8,692 nt of DNA, taken from an uncultured Rickettsiales bacterium. GTDB taxonomy: Bacteria > Pseudomonadota > Alphaproteobacteria > Rickettsiales > UBA1997. Each line of letters opens with the position of its first letter. Position 1 is the first letter of the stretch. A program made the translations under genes and the position numbers. The DNA lies in contig CAKVBE010000036.1 in assembly GCA_934725005.1 (NCBI GenBank), forward strand, positions 1 through 8,692. The letters run 5' to 3'. The notes below the pieces were generated by a model. It was given only the letters and a program-made list of their open reading frames with translations, was not told the DNA's origin and did no database searches. Shown here piece after piece: positions 1 through 6,783 of this stretch.

Positions 1-121
1 CATATAATAATCTAATGTTCTCTTTAGTGTTTTTCAAAAAAGACAATGGGAGAATTATATCATCAAAATAATCTTTTGTGTTAAAAACACTCGCATAGCC
101 ACTGAACTTTACCTTGTACAT
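1..121 (-). CDS. HK97-type phage/GTA prohead protease, N-terminal fragment running off the left edge
   Basis: Reading leftwards from an ATG at 121, 40 codons are open to the window edge. Visible in the fragment are FSGYASVFN at residues 6-14, an acidic DYFDD at 17-21, ILPLSF at 23-28 and IRLLY at the end. This matches the usual start of HK97-family prohead (capsid maturation) proteases: a (F/I)xGYASVF strand, an acidic stretch, a D/ILPGAF-like turn, then a strand leading to a WQHD-like motif just beyond the edge. The family cleaves the scaffold and delta domain of the major capsid protein. In alphaproteobacteria it occurs in gene transfer agents and prophages. The catalytic His and Ser lie outside the window. 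The gene lies 72 nt beyond the tsaD stop on the same strand, and no convincing Shine-Dalgarno precedes it. Prophage versus GTA cannot be decided here. The family call rests on the N-terminal motif only. Confidence 0.7.
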   Translation of the reverse strand, partial: MYKVKFSGYASVFNTKDYFDDIILPLSFLKNTKENIRLLY

Positions 122-150
122 TTTTTGTTTTTATTTTGATTTTATTAAAC

Positions 151-175
151 AAAAAAATAACCAGGAAGGTATATA
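151..175 (-). terminator. weak rho-independent-like terminator after tsaD
   Basis: On the minus strand, just past the tsaD stop, ATACC and GGTTAT can pair around a TTCCT loop with one bulged T. A run of seven T follows directly. The stem is short and AT-rich, so this is only a plausible terminator. It would separate the tsaD operon from the prohead protease gene. Confidence 0.3.
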
Positions 176-193
176 ACTAATTAATCTATATAT

Positions 194-1237
194 TTAATAA
201 TCTTCCAACTCCCATCTGGCTTTTGGGCAAACGTCAAGTTTATTCGTTAACCCTAATCTGAATCTTTCTAAACCAGCCCATGCAACCATAACACCATTGT
301 CTGTACACAATTTTAACGGAGGCGTCACAACATTGTAATTATATTTTTTGCAAAATTCTAATAAATTATTCTTAATATATTGATTAGCACTAACACCGCC
401 AGCAATAACTAAATTCTTCATTTTTAGGTGTTCGTTATCTAATTTTTCAAAAACATTTTTTAATCTATCACAGATTATATCAACAACTGTTTTTTGTAAA
501 CTAGCACTAATATCGGCTCTATCTTGTTGTGTTATTACACCGAGTTTTTCAATTTCTGTTCTAACACATGTTTTCAATCCAGAAAATGAAAACAAAAATT
601 TTGTTCCAAAATCTCTTTTCTTACCAGTATTGTCAATCAATGGTTTTGAAAACTTGAATCTATTTTCATCACCAAACTTTGCAAGTTGTTCTATTTTTGG
701 ACCACCAGGATATTCAAGTCCAATCATTTGTGCAACTTTATCAAAGCATTCGCCAAGAGCATCGTCTATTGTTTCACCAATTTTTTCATAATTACCGACG
801 CCTAACACTTTTAAAATTTGACAATGACCTCCTGATAATAACAATAATAGGAATGGAAAATCTAAATCATTAGTTATTCTACTAGTTAATGCATGAGCTT
901 CGAGATGATTAACTGCTATAAATGGTTTTTTCAAAATTGAGGCAACACTTTTTGCAAAAACTGTTCCAACTATAACACCACCTATTAAGCCGGGACCAGT
1001 TGTTGCTGCAACGGCATCTATTTCATTAAAGCCAATATTAGCGTCACAAAATACTTTTTTGAATACTTTATCGATAACATCAAGATGATTTCTTGAAGCA
1101 ACCTCAGGTATCACACCACCAAATTCTTTAAAAATATCTATCTGCGAAACAACTATGTGTGACAATATATTTTTATTTTCATCAACTATCGCCATAGCTG
1201 TTTCATCACAACTTGTCTCTATTCCAAGTACTAACAT
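194..1237 (-). CDS. tsaD: tRNA N6-adenosine threonylcarbamoyltransferase TsaD
   Basis: TsaD (Kae1/Gcp family) transfers the threonylcarbamoyl group from threonylcarbamoyl-AMP to A37 of ANN-decoding tRNAs, working with TsaB and TsaE. The protein is full length at 347 residues and all the landmark motifs are intact. These are the ASKHA opening GIETSCDET (5-13), metal ligands H111 and H115 in NHLEAH, the SGGH turn (135-138), DDALGECFDK (158-167), GGVSAN (280-285) and the third metal ligand D313 in CTDNGVMVAW. The ATG at 1237 gives exactly the family's conserved start, although no Shine-Dalgarno is visible. It lies 3 nt after the stop of the CdsA-like gene and is probably the last gene of the minus-strand operon. 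No tsaB or tsaE lies in the window. I see no sign of decay. Confidence 0.97.
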   Translation of the reverse strand: MLVLGIETSCDETAMAIVDENKNILSHIVVSQIDIFKEFGGVIPEVASRNHLDVIDKVFKKVFCDANIGFNEIDAVAATTGPGLIGGVIVGTVFAKSVASILKKPFIAVNHLEAHALTSRITNDLDFPFLLLLLSGGHCQILKVLGVGNYEKIGETIDDALGECFDKVAQMIGLEYPGGPKIEQLAKFGDENRFKFSKPLIDNTGKKRDFGTKFLFSFSGLKTCVRTEIEKLGVITQQDRADISASLQKTVVDIICDRLKNVFEKLDNEHLKMKNLVIAGGVSANQYIKNNLLEFCKKYNYNVVTPPLKLCTDNGVMVAWAGLERFRLGLTNKLDVCPKARWELEDY

Positions 1238-1240
1238 AGT

Positions 1241-1918
1241 TTATAATACTGAAAAAATTCTAAATAAATTTATTAGTAAACCAGATAAAATAAATCCGTC
1301 AATATTGCATAGAATTGGTGTAGTAGTACCATTTATGTTCAATTCATTTTTAAAATTTTTAAGCCAAACGCTTTCATAATAATTTAGGACTAATATTAAT
1401 AAATTTATTGATACAAATTTAATTATTCCTATCTTTAATATGAAACCAAATATTAAACCATAAAATATAGAAAATACAGAGGTAAGTAACAATAAAACAA
1501 TTTTTGATTGCTCTTTTTCAAAAATACTTTTTACATATATATTAACAAATTTTAAGCAGATTATATAACTTAAAAACCAAAACAAAAAATTGTGCCCAAG
1601 TTTATTATTTATTTCGAATGTAAAAATAAATGGTAATAACATATAAAAATATAATAAAGTTGTTTTATTTTTGTCTAAAATTACACCGTTATTATTTCTT
1701 ATGAATTCAAAAGCAGCATATAGAATTAATATAAATAAACCTATTAAAAATACATTTTGAAAAAATCTTGTTACAATGAAAATACTAAATAGTAATGAAA
1801 CCAACATTGTAATTTTGTTTTTCAAAGTGGACAAAACAACACTGTCTTCTACATTAATTTTGCTTAAAAAATTAAAACTAAAAATATTGCTAAAAAACTC
1901 TTTTAAACTACTAAACAT
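1241..1918 (-). CDS. CdsA-like membrane protein with degenerate catalytic motifs
   Basis: This polytopic membrane protein has 225 residues (CdsA is usually about 270-285) and hydrophobic segments near 36-52, 54-70, 87-101, 110-127, 139-163 and 167-180. It lies directly after uppS (1-nt gap), the normal place of cdsA, which makes CDP-diacylglycerol from phosphatidate and CTP. Weak collinearity with CdsA remains: a C-terminal YES...K stretch at 181-189 precedes a hydrophobic tail containing ID (206-207). The diagnostic residues are mostly gone. The SPxKTxEG loop region reads TSVFSIFYG (146-154). In the signature, KR...KD becomes a K-poor LKNFKN, GHGG becomes TTTP, and DRxD becomes CNID. The frame is fully open with ordinary codon use, so it is not an obvious pseudogene. 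A weak AGGT lies upstream of the ATG. Homology is inferred mainly from position and fold; loss of activity is also inferred. An unrelated membrane protein is possible. Confidence 0.6.
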   Translation of the reverse strand: MFSSLKEFFSNIFSFNFLSKINVEDSVVLSTLKNKITMLVSLLFSIFIVTRFFQNVFLIGLFILILYAAFEFIRNNNGVILDKNKTTLLYFYMLLPFIFTFEINNKLGHNFLFWFLSYIICLKFVNIYVKSIFEKEQSKIVLLLLTSVFSIFYGLIFGFILKIGIIKFVSINLLILVLNYYESVWLKNFKNELNINGTTTPILCNIDGFILSGLLINLFRIFSVL

Positions 1919-1919
1919 A

Positions 1920-2639
1920 CTATTTACCTAAGTTTCTTTTTCTATTGTTAAAATCAACTATGGCATCATTAATATCGTTTTCAGAAAATTCTGGCCAATA
2001 TTTTTTTGTTGAATAAAATTCAGCGTATCCAATCTGCCATAGTAAAAAATTACTTAATCTCATTTCTCCACCTGTTCTTATCACTAAATCAGGATAAGGT
2101 GCTTCGGAATCGTATAAATAGTTTTTAAATGTGTCTTCATTCACATCGTCCAATTTTATAATATTATTGGAAACACCACTGGCAATTTTTTTCGCTGCGT
2201 CGACTATTTCTTGTCTTCCGCTATAATTAAAACATATATCTAATTGAAGATCAGAATTGTTTTTAGTTTTTTCTTCAACTTTTCTTATTAATTCAAGAAG
2301 TTCGTTGCTTAATTTTTCATCACTTCCAATAAATCTTACTCTTACATTCTCTAATTCTTCTACAGATTTATTTATAATTTTATTGGCGTAATCTTTAAAA
2401 AGATTCATTAAATAACTAACTTCTTCCTTTGTTCTTTTCCAATTCTCTTTTGAAAAAGCATAAACTGTCATATATTTTACACCAATACTTTTTAGGTATT
2501 TAGCTATTTTTGTTAATGTTTCAGCACCAACATCATGTCCAAAAGTTTCCTTACTGTTCAATTTTGCCCAGCGTCTGTTTCCGTCCATTATTATAGCTAT
2601 ATGTTTTATATCATTTGTGTTTATAGTCTTACTGTCCAT
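1920..2639 (-). CDS. uppS: isoprenyl transferase / undecaprenyl diphosphate synthase UppS
   Basis: UppS is a cis-prenyltransferase that condenses eight isopentenyl diphosphates onto farnesyl diphosphate, giving the C55 lipid carrier for peptidoglycan and surface glycans. The 239-residue protein has every family motif. MDGNRRWA (18-25) includes catalytic D19, GHDVGAE (34-40) follows, YAFSKENWKR (60-69) marks the substrate loop, and LDICFNYSGR (133-142) the core strand. The diphosphate-binding RTGGEMRLSNFLLWQ (188-202) and the metal-linked AEFY (206-209) close the set. Length and start agree with the family. The ATG at 2639 follows the frr stop by 4 nt and the stop lies 1 nt before the CdsA-like gene, so translational coupling is likely. 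Retention of this enzyme suggests that the organism still makes at least some peptidoglycan or other undecaprenyl-linked polymer. Confidence 0.97.
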   Translation of the reverse strand: MDSKTINTNDIKHIAIIMDGNRRWAKLNSKETFGHDVGAETLTKIAKYLKSIGVKYMTVYAFSKENWKRTKEEVSYLMNLFKDYANKIINKSVEELENVRVRFIGSDEKLSNELLELIRKVEEKTKNNSDLQLDICFNYSGRQEIVDAAKKIASGVSNNIIKLDDVNEDTFKNYLYDSEAPYPDLVIRTGGEMRLSNFLLWQIGYAEFYSTKKYWPEFSENDINDAIVDFNNRKRNLGK

Positions 2640-2643
2640 ATCA

Positions 2644-3192
2644 TCAAACCGTCATTATATCTTTTTCCTTAACAGACACAACATTATCTATATTTTTAAT
2701 GTATTCGTCTGTTAAATTTTGAATATCTGTGTTGAATTTTTTCATTTCATCTTCGGAATAGTCAGATTTATTTTTCTTTATATCTTCTAGTGTATCTCTT
2801 CTTATATTTCTTACAGAAACCTTTGCATCTTCGCCATATTTCTTCGTTAATTTGCATAATTCCTTTCTTCTTTCTTCTGTGAGTCTGGGAACACTAATTC
2901 TCAATATCTGTCCATCAACTCTTGGATTAAAACCTAAATTTGCTGTAGTTATAGCTTTTTCAACTACTTGAACCATTGATTTATCCCAAACTTGTACAAC
3001 TAATGTTAATGCATCACTAACAGTTATATTTGAAACCTGATTCAATGGTGTAATAGAACCATAAAAGTCTACCTTAACTGTACTTAACAAATCTGGTGTT
3101 GCTCTACCGGTATTTACGCTTAAAAAATTATTTTTTAAATGTTCTAATGATTTCTTCATCAAATCTTTTGCTTTATTATATGAACTATCCAT
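2644..3192 (-). CDS. frr: ribosome recycling factor
   Basis: Ribosome recycling factor splits post-termination ribosomes together with EF-G. The protein has 182 residues (family about 185) and keeps the conserved blocks. TGRATPDLL (28-36) lies at the first helix end, the beta domain is around 42-100 (PLNQVSNITV at 49-58), PRLTEERRKEL (102-112) forms the next helix start, and VRNIRRD (127-133) holds the arginines that contact 23S rRNA. The C-terminal helix is intact. No clear Shine-Dalgarno precedes the ATG. The order frr-uppS-cdsA is the conserved bacterial arrangement, in which pyrH and tsf usually lie upstream. Here they are replaced by a 99-aa unknown protein and an ankyrin-repeat gene, so the operon has been rearranged at this point. 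Confidence 0.97.
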   Translation of the reverse strand: MDSSYNKAKDLMKKSLEHLKNNFLSVNTGRATPDLLSTVKVDFYGSITPLNQVSNITVSDALTLVVQVWDKSMVQVVEKAITTANLGFNPRVDGQILRISVPRLTEERRKELCKLTKKYGEDAKVSVRNIRRDTLEDIKKNKSDYSEDEMKKFNTDIQNLTDEYIKNIDNVVSVKEKDIMTV

Positions 3193-3218
3193 AACAATAA
3201 TTAATTTATTAATAACAT

Positions 3219-3518
3219 TTACTTTCTTTCCTTAGATAAACTTAATTTATTCTTACAAACTGAAATTTCAAATAAAAGTTTATCGAGTGAGCTTATTATG
3301 AGACTTCTAAACTTATTATTTTTTCCGGTTTTTAAAAACATTACATAAGTTTCAACTAAAAAATCAGTTGTATTCTTTATCTTATCTGCAATAGGTATTA
3401 AAATATCTTCCTTTGTTTTGATACTTATAAAGGTATTATCGCTTACTTCCTTCATTATCTTTTCAGATAAATCATAGTAAGACAATATTTTCTTATAAAT
3501 ATCTTCGTCCTTTATCAT
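3219..3518 (-). CDS. unknown 99-aa helical protein
   Basis: I do not recognise this gene. It encodes 99 residues, Lys-rich and largely helical by composition: a first amphipathic stretch (4-28), then KTKEDILIPIADKIKN (35-50), a third helix with DFLVETYVMFLKTGKNN (52-68), and a fourth (69-93) containing SSLDKLLFEISVCKNKL. No signal peptide or membrane segment is evident. The four-helix look, with a LIPIADKIK...DFLVETYV...LKTGKN pattern, weakly recalls small four-helix-bundle proteins such as the Avd-like family, but no reverse transcriptase or variable repeat lies nearby, so I do not propose that function. Its ATG overlaps the ankyrin gene's stop in an ATGA, which indicates translational coupling, and it ends 26 nt before frr. 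It is probably a real operon member. Confidence 0.75.
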   Translation of the reverse strand: MIKDEDIYKKILSYYDLSEKIMKEVSDNTFISIKTKEDILIPIADKIKNTTDFLVETYVMFLKTGKNNKFRSLIISSLDKLLFEISVCKNKLSLSKERK

Positions 3519-4228
3519 TTTAAAACTTTCTTATATCTATTTTTTAGACTATCTTTAAATTCCTTTTCGCTGATCTTCTTTGCGTCTAGTACATAGTTGA
3601 CCCCATTATTTGAATTAATTTCTTTAAGTAATTTCTCCTTGTAATTAACTAAAAAATATTCTAATTCTTTATTTTGTTTCTTATGAGCAATTTTTGTTGC
3701 TTTATCAATCTCATTGCTTCTATATTTAAAACTGTTTTTAGTACCATTATGATTATAATCTTTTTCAGTTATATATTTAACACATTCATTACAATCACTA
3801 GAAGTAGCCAAAAACAATGCAGTTTCACCAAAAATATTCTCAGGCCAAACACTGGCACCAGCATCAATCAGTATTTTTACAATATTAGCATTTCCATCAT
3901 TACATGCACGCATCAACGGAGTAAATTTTTCTTCATCAGTAGCATTTACATTAACATTTTTGTCAATTAAAAGCCTCAATGCTTCAACTGAATCATTTTT
4001 AACGGCCATATGTACTGTACTTACGCCGGCTATATTTTTTTCATTAATGTCAGAACCATTGTCCAAAAATATCCTAACAGCATCAACATCGTTGTTTGAC
4101 ACAGCCCTCATTAGTGAAGTAATTTTTAAATCATTTAAAAACATAACCTCACTATTGGTATCAGTTGCATTGGCTACAAGTGAAACCATTATGGCAACAA
4201 AAAACAGAAATACGAACTCTCTTTTCAC
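3515..4228 (-). CDS. secreted/periplasmic ankyrin-repeat protein
   Basis: This 237-residue protein has an N-terminal Sec-type signal peptide: a basic start (MKRE), a hydrophobic core at 5-18 and a probable cleavage after VANA (residue 21). It then has about four to five ankyrin repeats: roughly 35-64 (TSLMRAVSNNDVDAVRIFLDNG), 67-97 (STVHMAVKNDSVEALRLLI), 101-131 (FTPLMRACNDGNANIVKILIDAG), a degenerate one at 134-164 with two Cys, and a partial one near 174-197. The tail is Lys-rich and charged. The reading starts at GTG (4228). An in-frame stop lies just upstream, so no earlier ATG is possible. Ankyrin repeats bind proteins; the signal sequence places this one in the periplasm or outside the cell. 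It follows the BON lipoprotein by 42 nt and overlaps the next gene by 4 nt. A host-directed effector role is possible but not shown. Confidence 0.88.
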   Translation of the reverse strand: MKREFVFLFFVAIMVSLVANATDTNSEVMFLNDLKITSLMRAVSNNDVDAVRIFLDNGSDINEKNIAGVSTVHMAVKNDSVEALRLLIDKNVNVNATDEEKFTPLMRACNDGNANIVKILIDAGASVWPENIFGETALFLATSSDCNECVKYITEKDYNHNGTKNSFKYRSNEIDKATKIAHKKQNKELEYFLVNYKEKLLKEINSNNGVNYVLDAKKISEKEFKDSLKNRYKKVLK

Positions 4229-4270
4229 AACAATACTATATCAATTTGTTAGTTACAACCTTATCATTGT

Positions 4271-4870
4271 TTACCTCCTCCTTGCGTCACTTGTAACAAT
4301 AACATGTATTATTGCACTTTTTACACCTTTTGTTGTTCCTGTTACATACCCTACTTTTCTCATTTCGTCTTCAGAATATGCTACTCCTAAAACAAAAGCC
4401 TTTTTGTTTGACACAACTACCTCATAATTTATAGTTCTAATTCCGTTTGTAAATCTTAGTCTATTACTTATTGATTTTGACAAAAAGTAATCGCTAATAG
4501 AGTTAATTTTATCCTGTGTAACTTCCAATTCATTTATAACTTCTTTAACCTTATCAAATTCCCAAACTTTGTTGTATATAAAATTCTTTATTCTCGCGTC
4601 TGGAACAGCACCAGTAATCAATATCCTCCCCTCATAGGAAGTAATCTTATAGCTACCAATTCTCTTCATATTATTAATCTCAGCAAATATTTTTACATCT
4701 TGCTTTAACTGTTTCTTTATACTTTTCTCTAAATTTCTATCATTATTTATCCCTTCTATGCTTCTAATTGTACCAGTAATTTTCTCTGTAACACTATTTG
4801 TGGTCACAGCCACGCCAACACATCCACTAACTGTAATCAAAACAAGTAATATCAAAAATATCTTTTTCAT
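4271..4870 (-). CDS. dolP: BON-domain outer-membrane lipoprotein, DolP/YraP-like
   Basis: I place the start at the ATG at 4870, not at an in-frame ATG 40 codons further up. From here the protein opens with a perfect lipoprotein signal peptide (MKKIFLILLVLITVSGC) with lipobox VSGC and acylated C17. The upstream extension is poor in signal features. The mature part holds two BON domains, about 43-118 (SYEGRILITGAVPD, KVKEVINEL) and 122-194 (NYEVVVSNKKAFVLGVA, TGTTKGVKSAI). The mature architecture and 199-residue length agree with E. coli DolP (about 191), which binds anionic phospholipid at the outer membrane and supports BAM function. The symbol rests on architecture, not on an alignment. It is the first gene of the minus-strand operon. 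No Shine-Dalgarno is evident. The residue after C17 is Val, not Asp, so outer-membrane sorting is expected. Confidence 0.88.
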   Translation of the reverse strand: MKKIFLILLVLITVSGCVGVAVTTNSVTEKITGTIRSIEGINNDRNLEKSIKKQLKQDVKIFAEINNMKRIGSYKITSYEGRILITGAVPDARIKNFIYNKVWEFDKVKEVINELEVTQDKINSISDYFLSKSISNRLRFTNGIRTINYEVVVSNKKAFVLGVAYSEDEMRKVGYVTGTTKGVKSAIIHVIVTSDARRR

Positions 4871-4901
4871 CACAAAATCGCATTTAACAATACACCGAGC
4901 A

Positions 4902-4929
4902 ATTTTATTACAAGAAAAAATAAAAACAA
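4902..4929 (-). promoter_or_regulatory. candidate sigma-70 promoter for the BON-ankyrin-frr-uppS-tsaD operon
   Basis: On the minus strand, TTGTTT (4929-4924) lies 16 nt before TAAAAT (4907-4902). This would start transcription near 4895 and give a leader of about 25 nt. The match is fair, but AT-rich DNA yields such matches by chance. Placement directly upstream of the chosen start of the lipoprotein gene supports it. Confidence 0.35.
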
Positions 4930-5132
4930 TATGCTTAATGTTTTGCATTTTATTATTTATTTTAATTACATTTTTATCAAAAAATTCCAATAAATTCTTA
5001 TTTAATAAATATGCAAAATTTTAAATTTTTTTAATATTTAAATTTTAAATATTCCACTTGACAAACAATTAATCAGCTAAATATCTATATAAATCAAACA
5101 TGATATTTTTTTTCCTTAGTTTAAAAAAACAT

Positions 5133-5160
5133 TTGAAAATATTTTATTTTATGGTATAAT
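5133..5160 (+). promoter_or_regulatory. strong sigma-70 extended -10 promoter for the DUF5662-ABC operon
   Basis: TTGAAA (5133-5138) and a perfect TATAAT (5155-5160) are separated by 16 nt, and TGG directly before the -10 box makes it an extended -10 (TGn). Transcription would start near 5167. The upstream A/T tract could serve as an UP element. It is the best promoter match in the window. Confidence 0.75.
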
Positions 5161-5181
5161 GATATAGTTGAATAAACAACT

Positions 5182-5186
5182 AAGGA
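5182..5186 (+). promoter_or_regulatory. Shine-Dalgarno AAGGA of the DUF5662-like gene
   Basis: AAGGA lies 6 nt before the ATG at 5193 and fixes that start. It stands out because most of the minus-strand genes show no comparable site. Confidence 0.75.
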
Positions 5187-5192
5187 AATATT

Positions 5193-5759
5193 ATGGTCAC
5201 ACAACAACAAAAGAAGTTTGAACACTATATGCATTATATAAATAGAACGCTTAAACATAGTAGAGAAGTTGGCGATTTACTCATATTTATAATAAGAAAC
5301 AAGAGTAAATTATCATTTGAAATAGACCCATGGATAATATTAAATAAAGCGGTTAGACACGACACAGATAAATTTTCCAGAAAATATCTGACAGACATGA
5401 TAAATTATTTATACTTCAGTGATGATTTATCCATAGAGGAAAAAGAAGAACTAAATAAAAGCTATATAGAACACAAAAAAACACAACGCCATCATCCAAT
5501 GTATTATGAAGTAAATAAAGAAGAAAAAATACAAAATGAAGATATTTGTGAAATGGTATGTGATTGGATTAGTGCAGCTAGAAAAGACAATAATAAATTG
5601 ATTGAAAATTCTGACATATGGAAAAATAATTTTGAAAACGGGTTGAAAAAATCAAACATGTTGGAACAATATAGAGATAAATTTTACAGTGTCTTTACAT
5701 TAATGGATGAATATTTTGAAAAAAAGAAAAAGCGACAAAGAAAAAAGTCTAGTAAATGA
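5193..5759 (+). CDS. DUF5662-like protein of unknown function
   Basis: This soluble 188-residue protein has a His/Asp pattern that I recognise as DUF5662-like: an N-terminal HYMHYINRTLKHSREV helix, RHDTDKFS (55-62) where the family has HDxSKFS, an HH pair with Tyr in RHHPMYYE (99-106), and ICEMVCDWISAARK (118-131) where the family has a MICDWI...K block. The conserved His and Asp (H56, D57, H94, H100, H101, D124) look like a metal site, possibly HD-hydrolase-like, but no activity is established for the family. As far as I recall, members occur in bacteria and phages. The C-terminus is very basic (KKKKRQRKKSSK). It is the promoter-proximal gene of the rightward operon and overlaps the next gene by 53 nt, so the two may be translationally coupled. 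Family assignment is from memory of motifs. Confidence 0.72.
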   Translation: MVTQQQKKFEHYMHYINRTLKHSREVGDLLIFIIRNKSKLSFEIDPWIILNKAVRHDTDKFSRKYLTDMINYLYFSDDLSIEEKEELNKSYIEHKKTQRHHPMYYEVNKEEKIQNEDICEMVCDWISAARKDNNKLIENSDIWKNNFENGLKKSNMLEQYRDKFYSVFTLMDEYFEKKKKRQRKKSSK

Positions 5760-6780
5760 ACTAATCTTTAAATTCATTAATAGAAGAAAACTTATTTTTA
5801 TTTTTCTCGTTATTTTTGTTCTGTTTGCAGAAATAGTTGGAACATTCATGGCACAACATTTTAATAAACAGATATACGGTAATGCATTTTTGAAAAATAT
5901 TAATATTTATTCTTCTACATTAATTATTTTAGCATATGTGTTTTGTCAGAACTCAAATTACTTGAGCGACATAATTAAAAGAAAACTATTTTTTGCATCT
6001 GTAGAAAAAAGTAAAAACGATGTTAGAAACTACTTATTTAATTACGTTATTAAACAATCTACAAAATATTTTAACAACAACTTATCTGGTGATTTAAATA
6101 ACAAAATAAATACAATAGTGGATAATTTTGCAAAACTAATTGATGTTTTAAATAATATGATTTTTACATTTTTCATATTACTTTTGACACCAATTTTATA
6201 TGCAAATATAAGCGTGTATTTATCACTATCATTTTTAATAGTATCTATATTATATATAATTGTATTAACAAAAACTAGAAAATCGTTGAGCGCAAAATCA
6301 AAATTATTGGCTGAAGCTGAAAGTAAATACATTGGTTTTGCTAACGATGATTTTGTTAACATCTCAAACATAAAAATTTTTGGGATTGAAAAATTTGAAA
6401 GTAATAAATCAGACAATATTTTGGAAAATTGTGAGGAAGTAAATTTTGATTACTTGTCATATTTTGGCAAACATAAGATTGTAAATTTTATAATGGTTTT
6501 TTCTCTTTTATTTTCAGTACTCTGTATAGCCGGTATACTATTGGTAAAAGGAAAAATAGAATTTGGAACCTTTATGTTCTGCACAACAGTTGTATCAATA
6601 ACGAGATATATTCTTGATGAAATTAGTTTCAGTCTTATGAGATATTCAAAGTTAACAGGAATGTTGGACAATTCTTTGAATAAATTATTACAACCCATAG
6701 AGATATTGAATACAAGTTCAAAAAAATTAAATATTCAAAATGGAAAAGTAGAATTTAAAAATGTCGATTTTAGGTATTAA
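5707..6780 (+). CDS. ABC-exporter transmembrane domain A, lacking the ATPase domain
   Basis: This 357-residue protein is the membrane half of a type I ABC exporter. Six membrane segments are visible near 29-50, 67-81, 150-167, 169-188, 258-280 and 285-305. The usual intracellular-loop patterns are present: YFNNNLSGDLNNKIN (121-135) for the first coupling region and ISNIKIFGIEKFE (219-231) for the second. The protein ends at NGKVEFKNVDFRY (345-357), the opening strand of the nucleotide-binding domain up to the A-loop Tyr. Walker A, Q-loop, signature and Walker B are all absent, and no frame downstream encodes them. The start at 5707 lies inside the DUF5662 gene; TTG at 5716 is an alternative. 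The TAA is followed by one codon and then the ATG of gene B in the same frame. It cannot hydrolyse ATP itself, and the substrate is unknown. Confidence 0.85.
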   Translation: MNILKKRKSDKEKSLVNELIFKFINRRKLIFIFLVIFVLFAEIVGTFMAQHFNKQIYGNAFLKNINIYSSTLIILAYVFCQNSNYLSDIIKRKLFFASVEKSKNDVRNYLFNYVIKQSTKYFNNNLSGDLNNKINTIVDNFAKLIDVLNNMIFTFFILLLTPILYANISVYLSLSFLIVSILYIIVLTKTRKSLSAKSKLLAEAESKYIGFANDDFVNISNIKIFGIEKFESNKSDNILENCEEVNFDYLSYFGKHKIVNFIMVFSLLFSVLCIAGILLVKGKIEFGTFMFCTTVVSITRYILDEISFSLMRYSKLTGMLDNSLNKLLQPIEILNTSSKKLNIQNGKVEFKNVDFRY

Positions 6781-6783
6781 TAT

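Larger units (their letters stand above)
4871..5192. other. divergent intergenic control region with an A/T-only tract
   Basis: This 322-base region separates the leftward lipoprotein operon from the rightward DUF5662-ABC operon. It holds a 39-nt stretch without any G or C (5015-5053) with near-palindromic AAATTTTAAAT-type repeats. Such a tract could be intrinsically curved, act as an UP element, or bind an H-NS-like or IHF-like protein. Promoters for both directions are listed separately. A TTGACA at 5058-5063 lacks a good -10 partner. I see no tRNA, riboswitch or further coding frame in it; the open frames here are low-complexity AT sequence. Confidence 0.6.

Noticed and set aside
161..171. 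11-mer CCAGGAAGGTA, whose reverse complement occurs at 8341-8351
   Set aside because: An 11-mer match is expected by chance in a window of this size and composition.
679..1379. Open frames on the plus strand across tsaD and the CdsA-like gene
   Set aside because: They are shadows of well-supported minus-strand genes, with no family motifs or start signals.
4871..4990. A 40-codon N-terminal extension of the BON protein from an ATG at 4990
   Set aside because: It hides the lipoprotein signal peptide, has atypical composition and overlaps the candidate promoter; the ATG at 4870 gives a perfect lipobox start.
5058..5087. TTGACA at 5058-5063 as a second rightward promoter
   Set aside because: At spacings of 16-18 nt the -10 candidates are poor (ATATCT, TATCTA); the element at 5133-5160 is much better.
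6042..6698. Open frames on the minus strand inside exporter gene A
   Set aside because: They are antisense shadows of a gene with clear exporter motifs.
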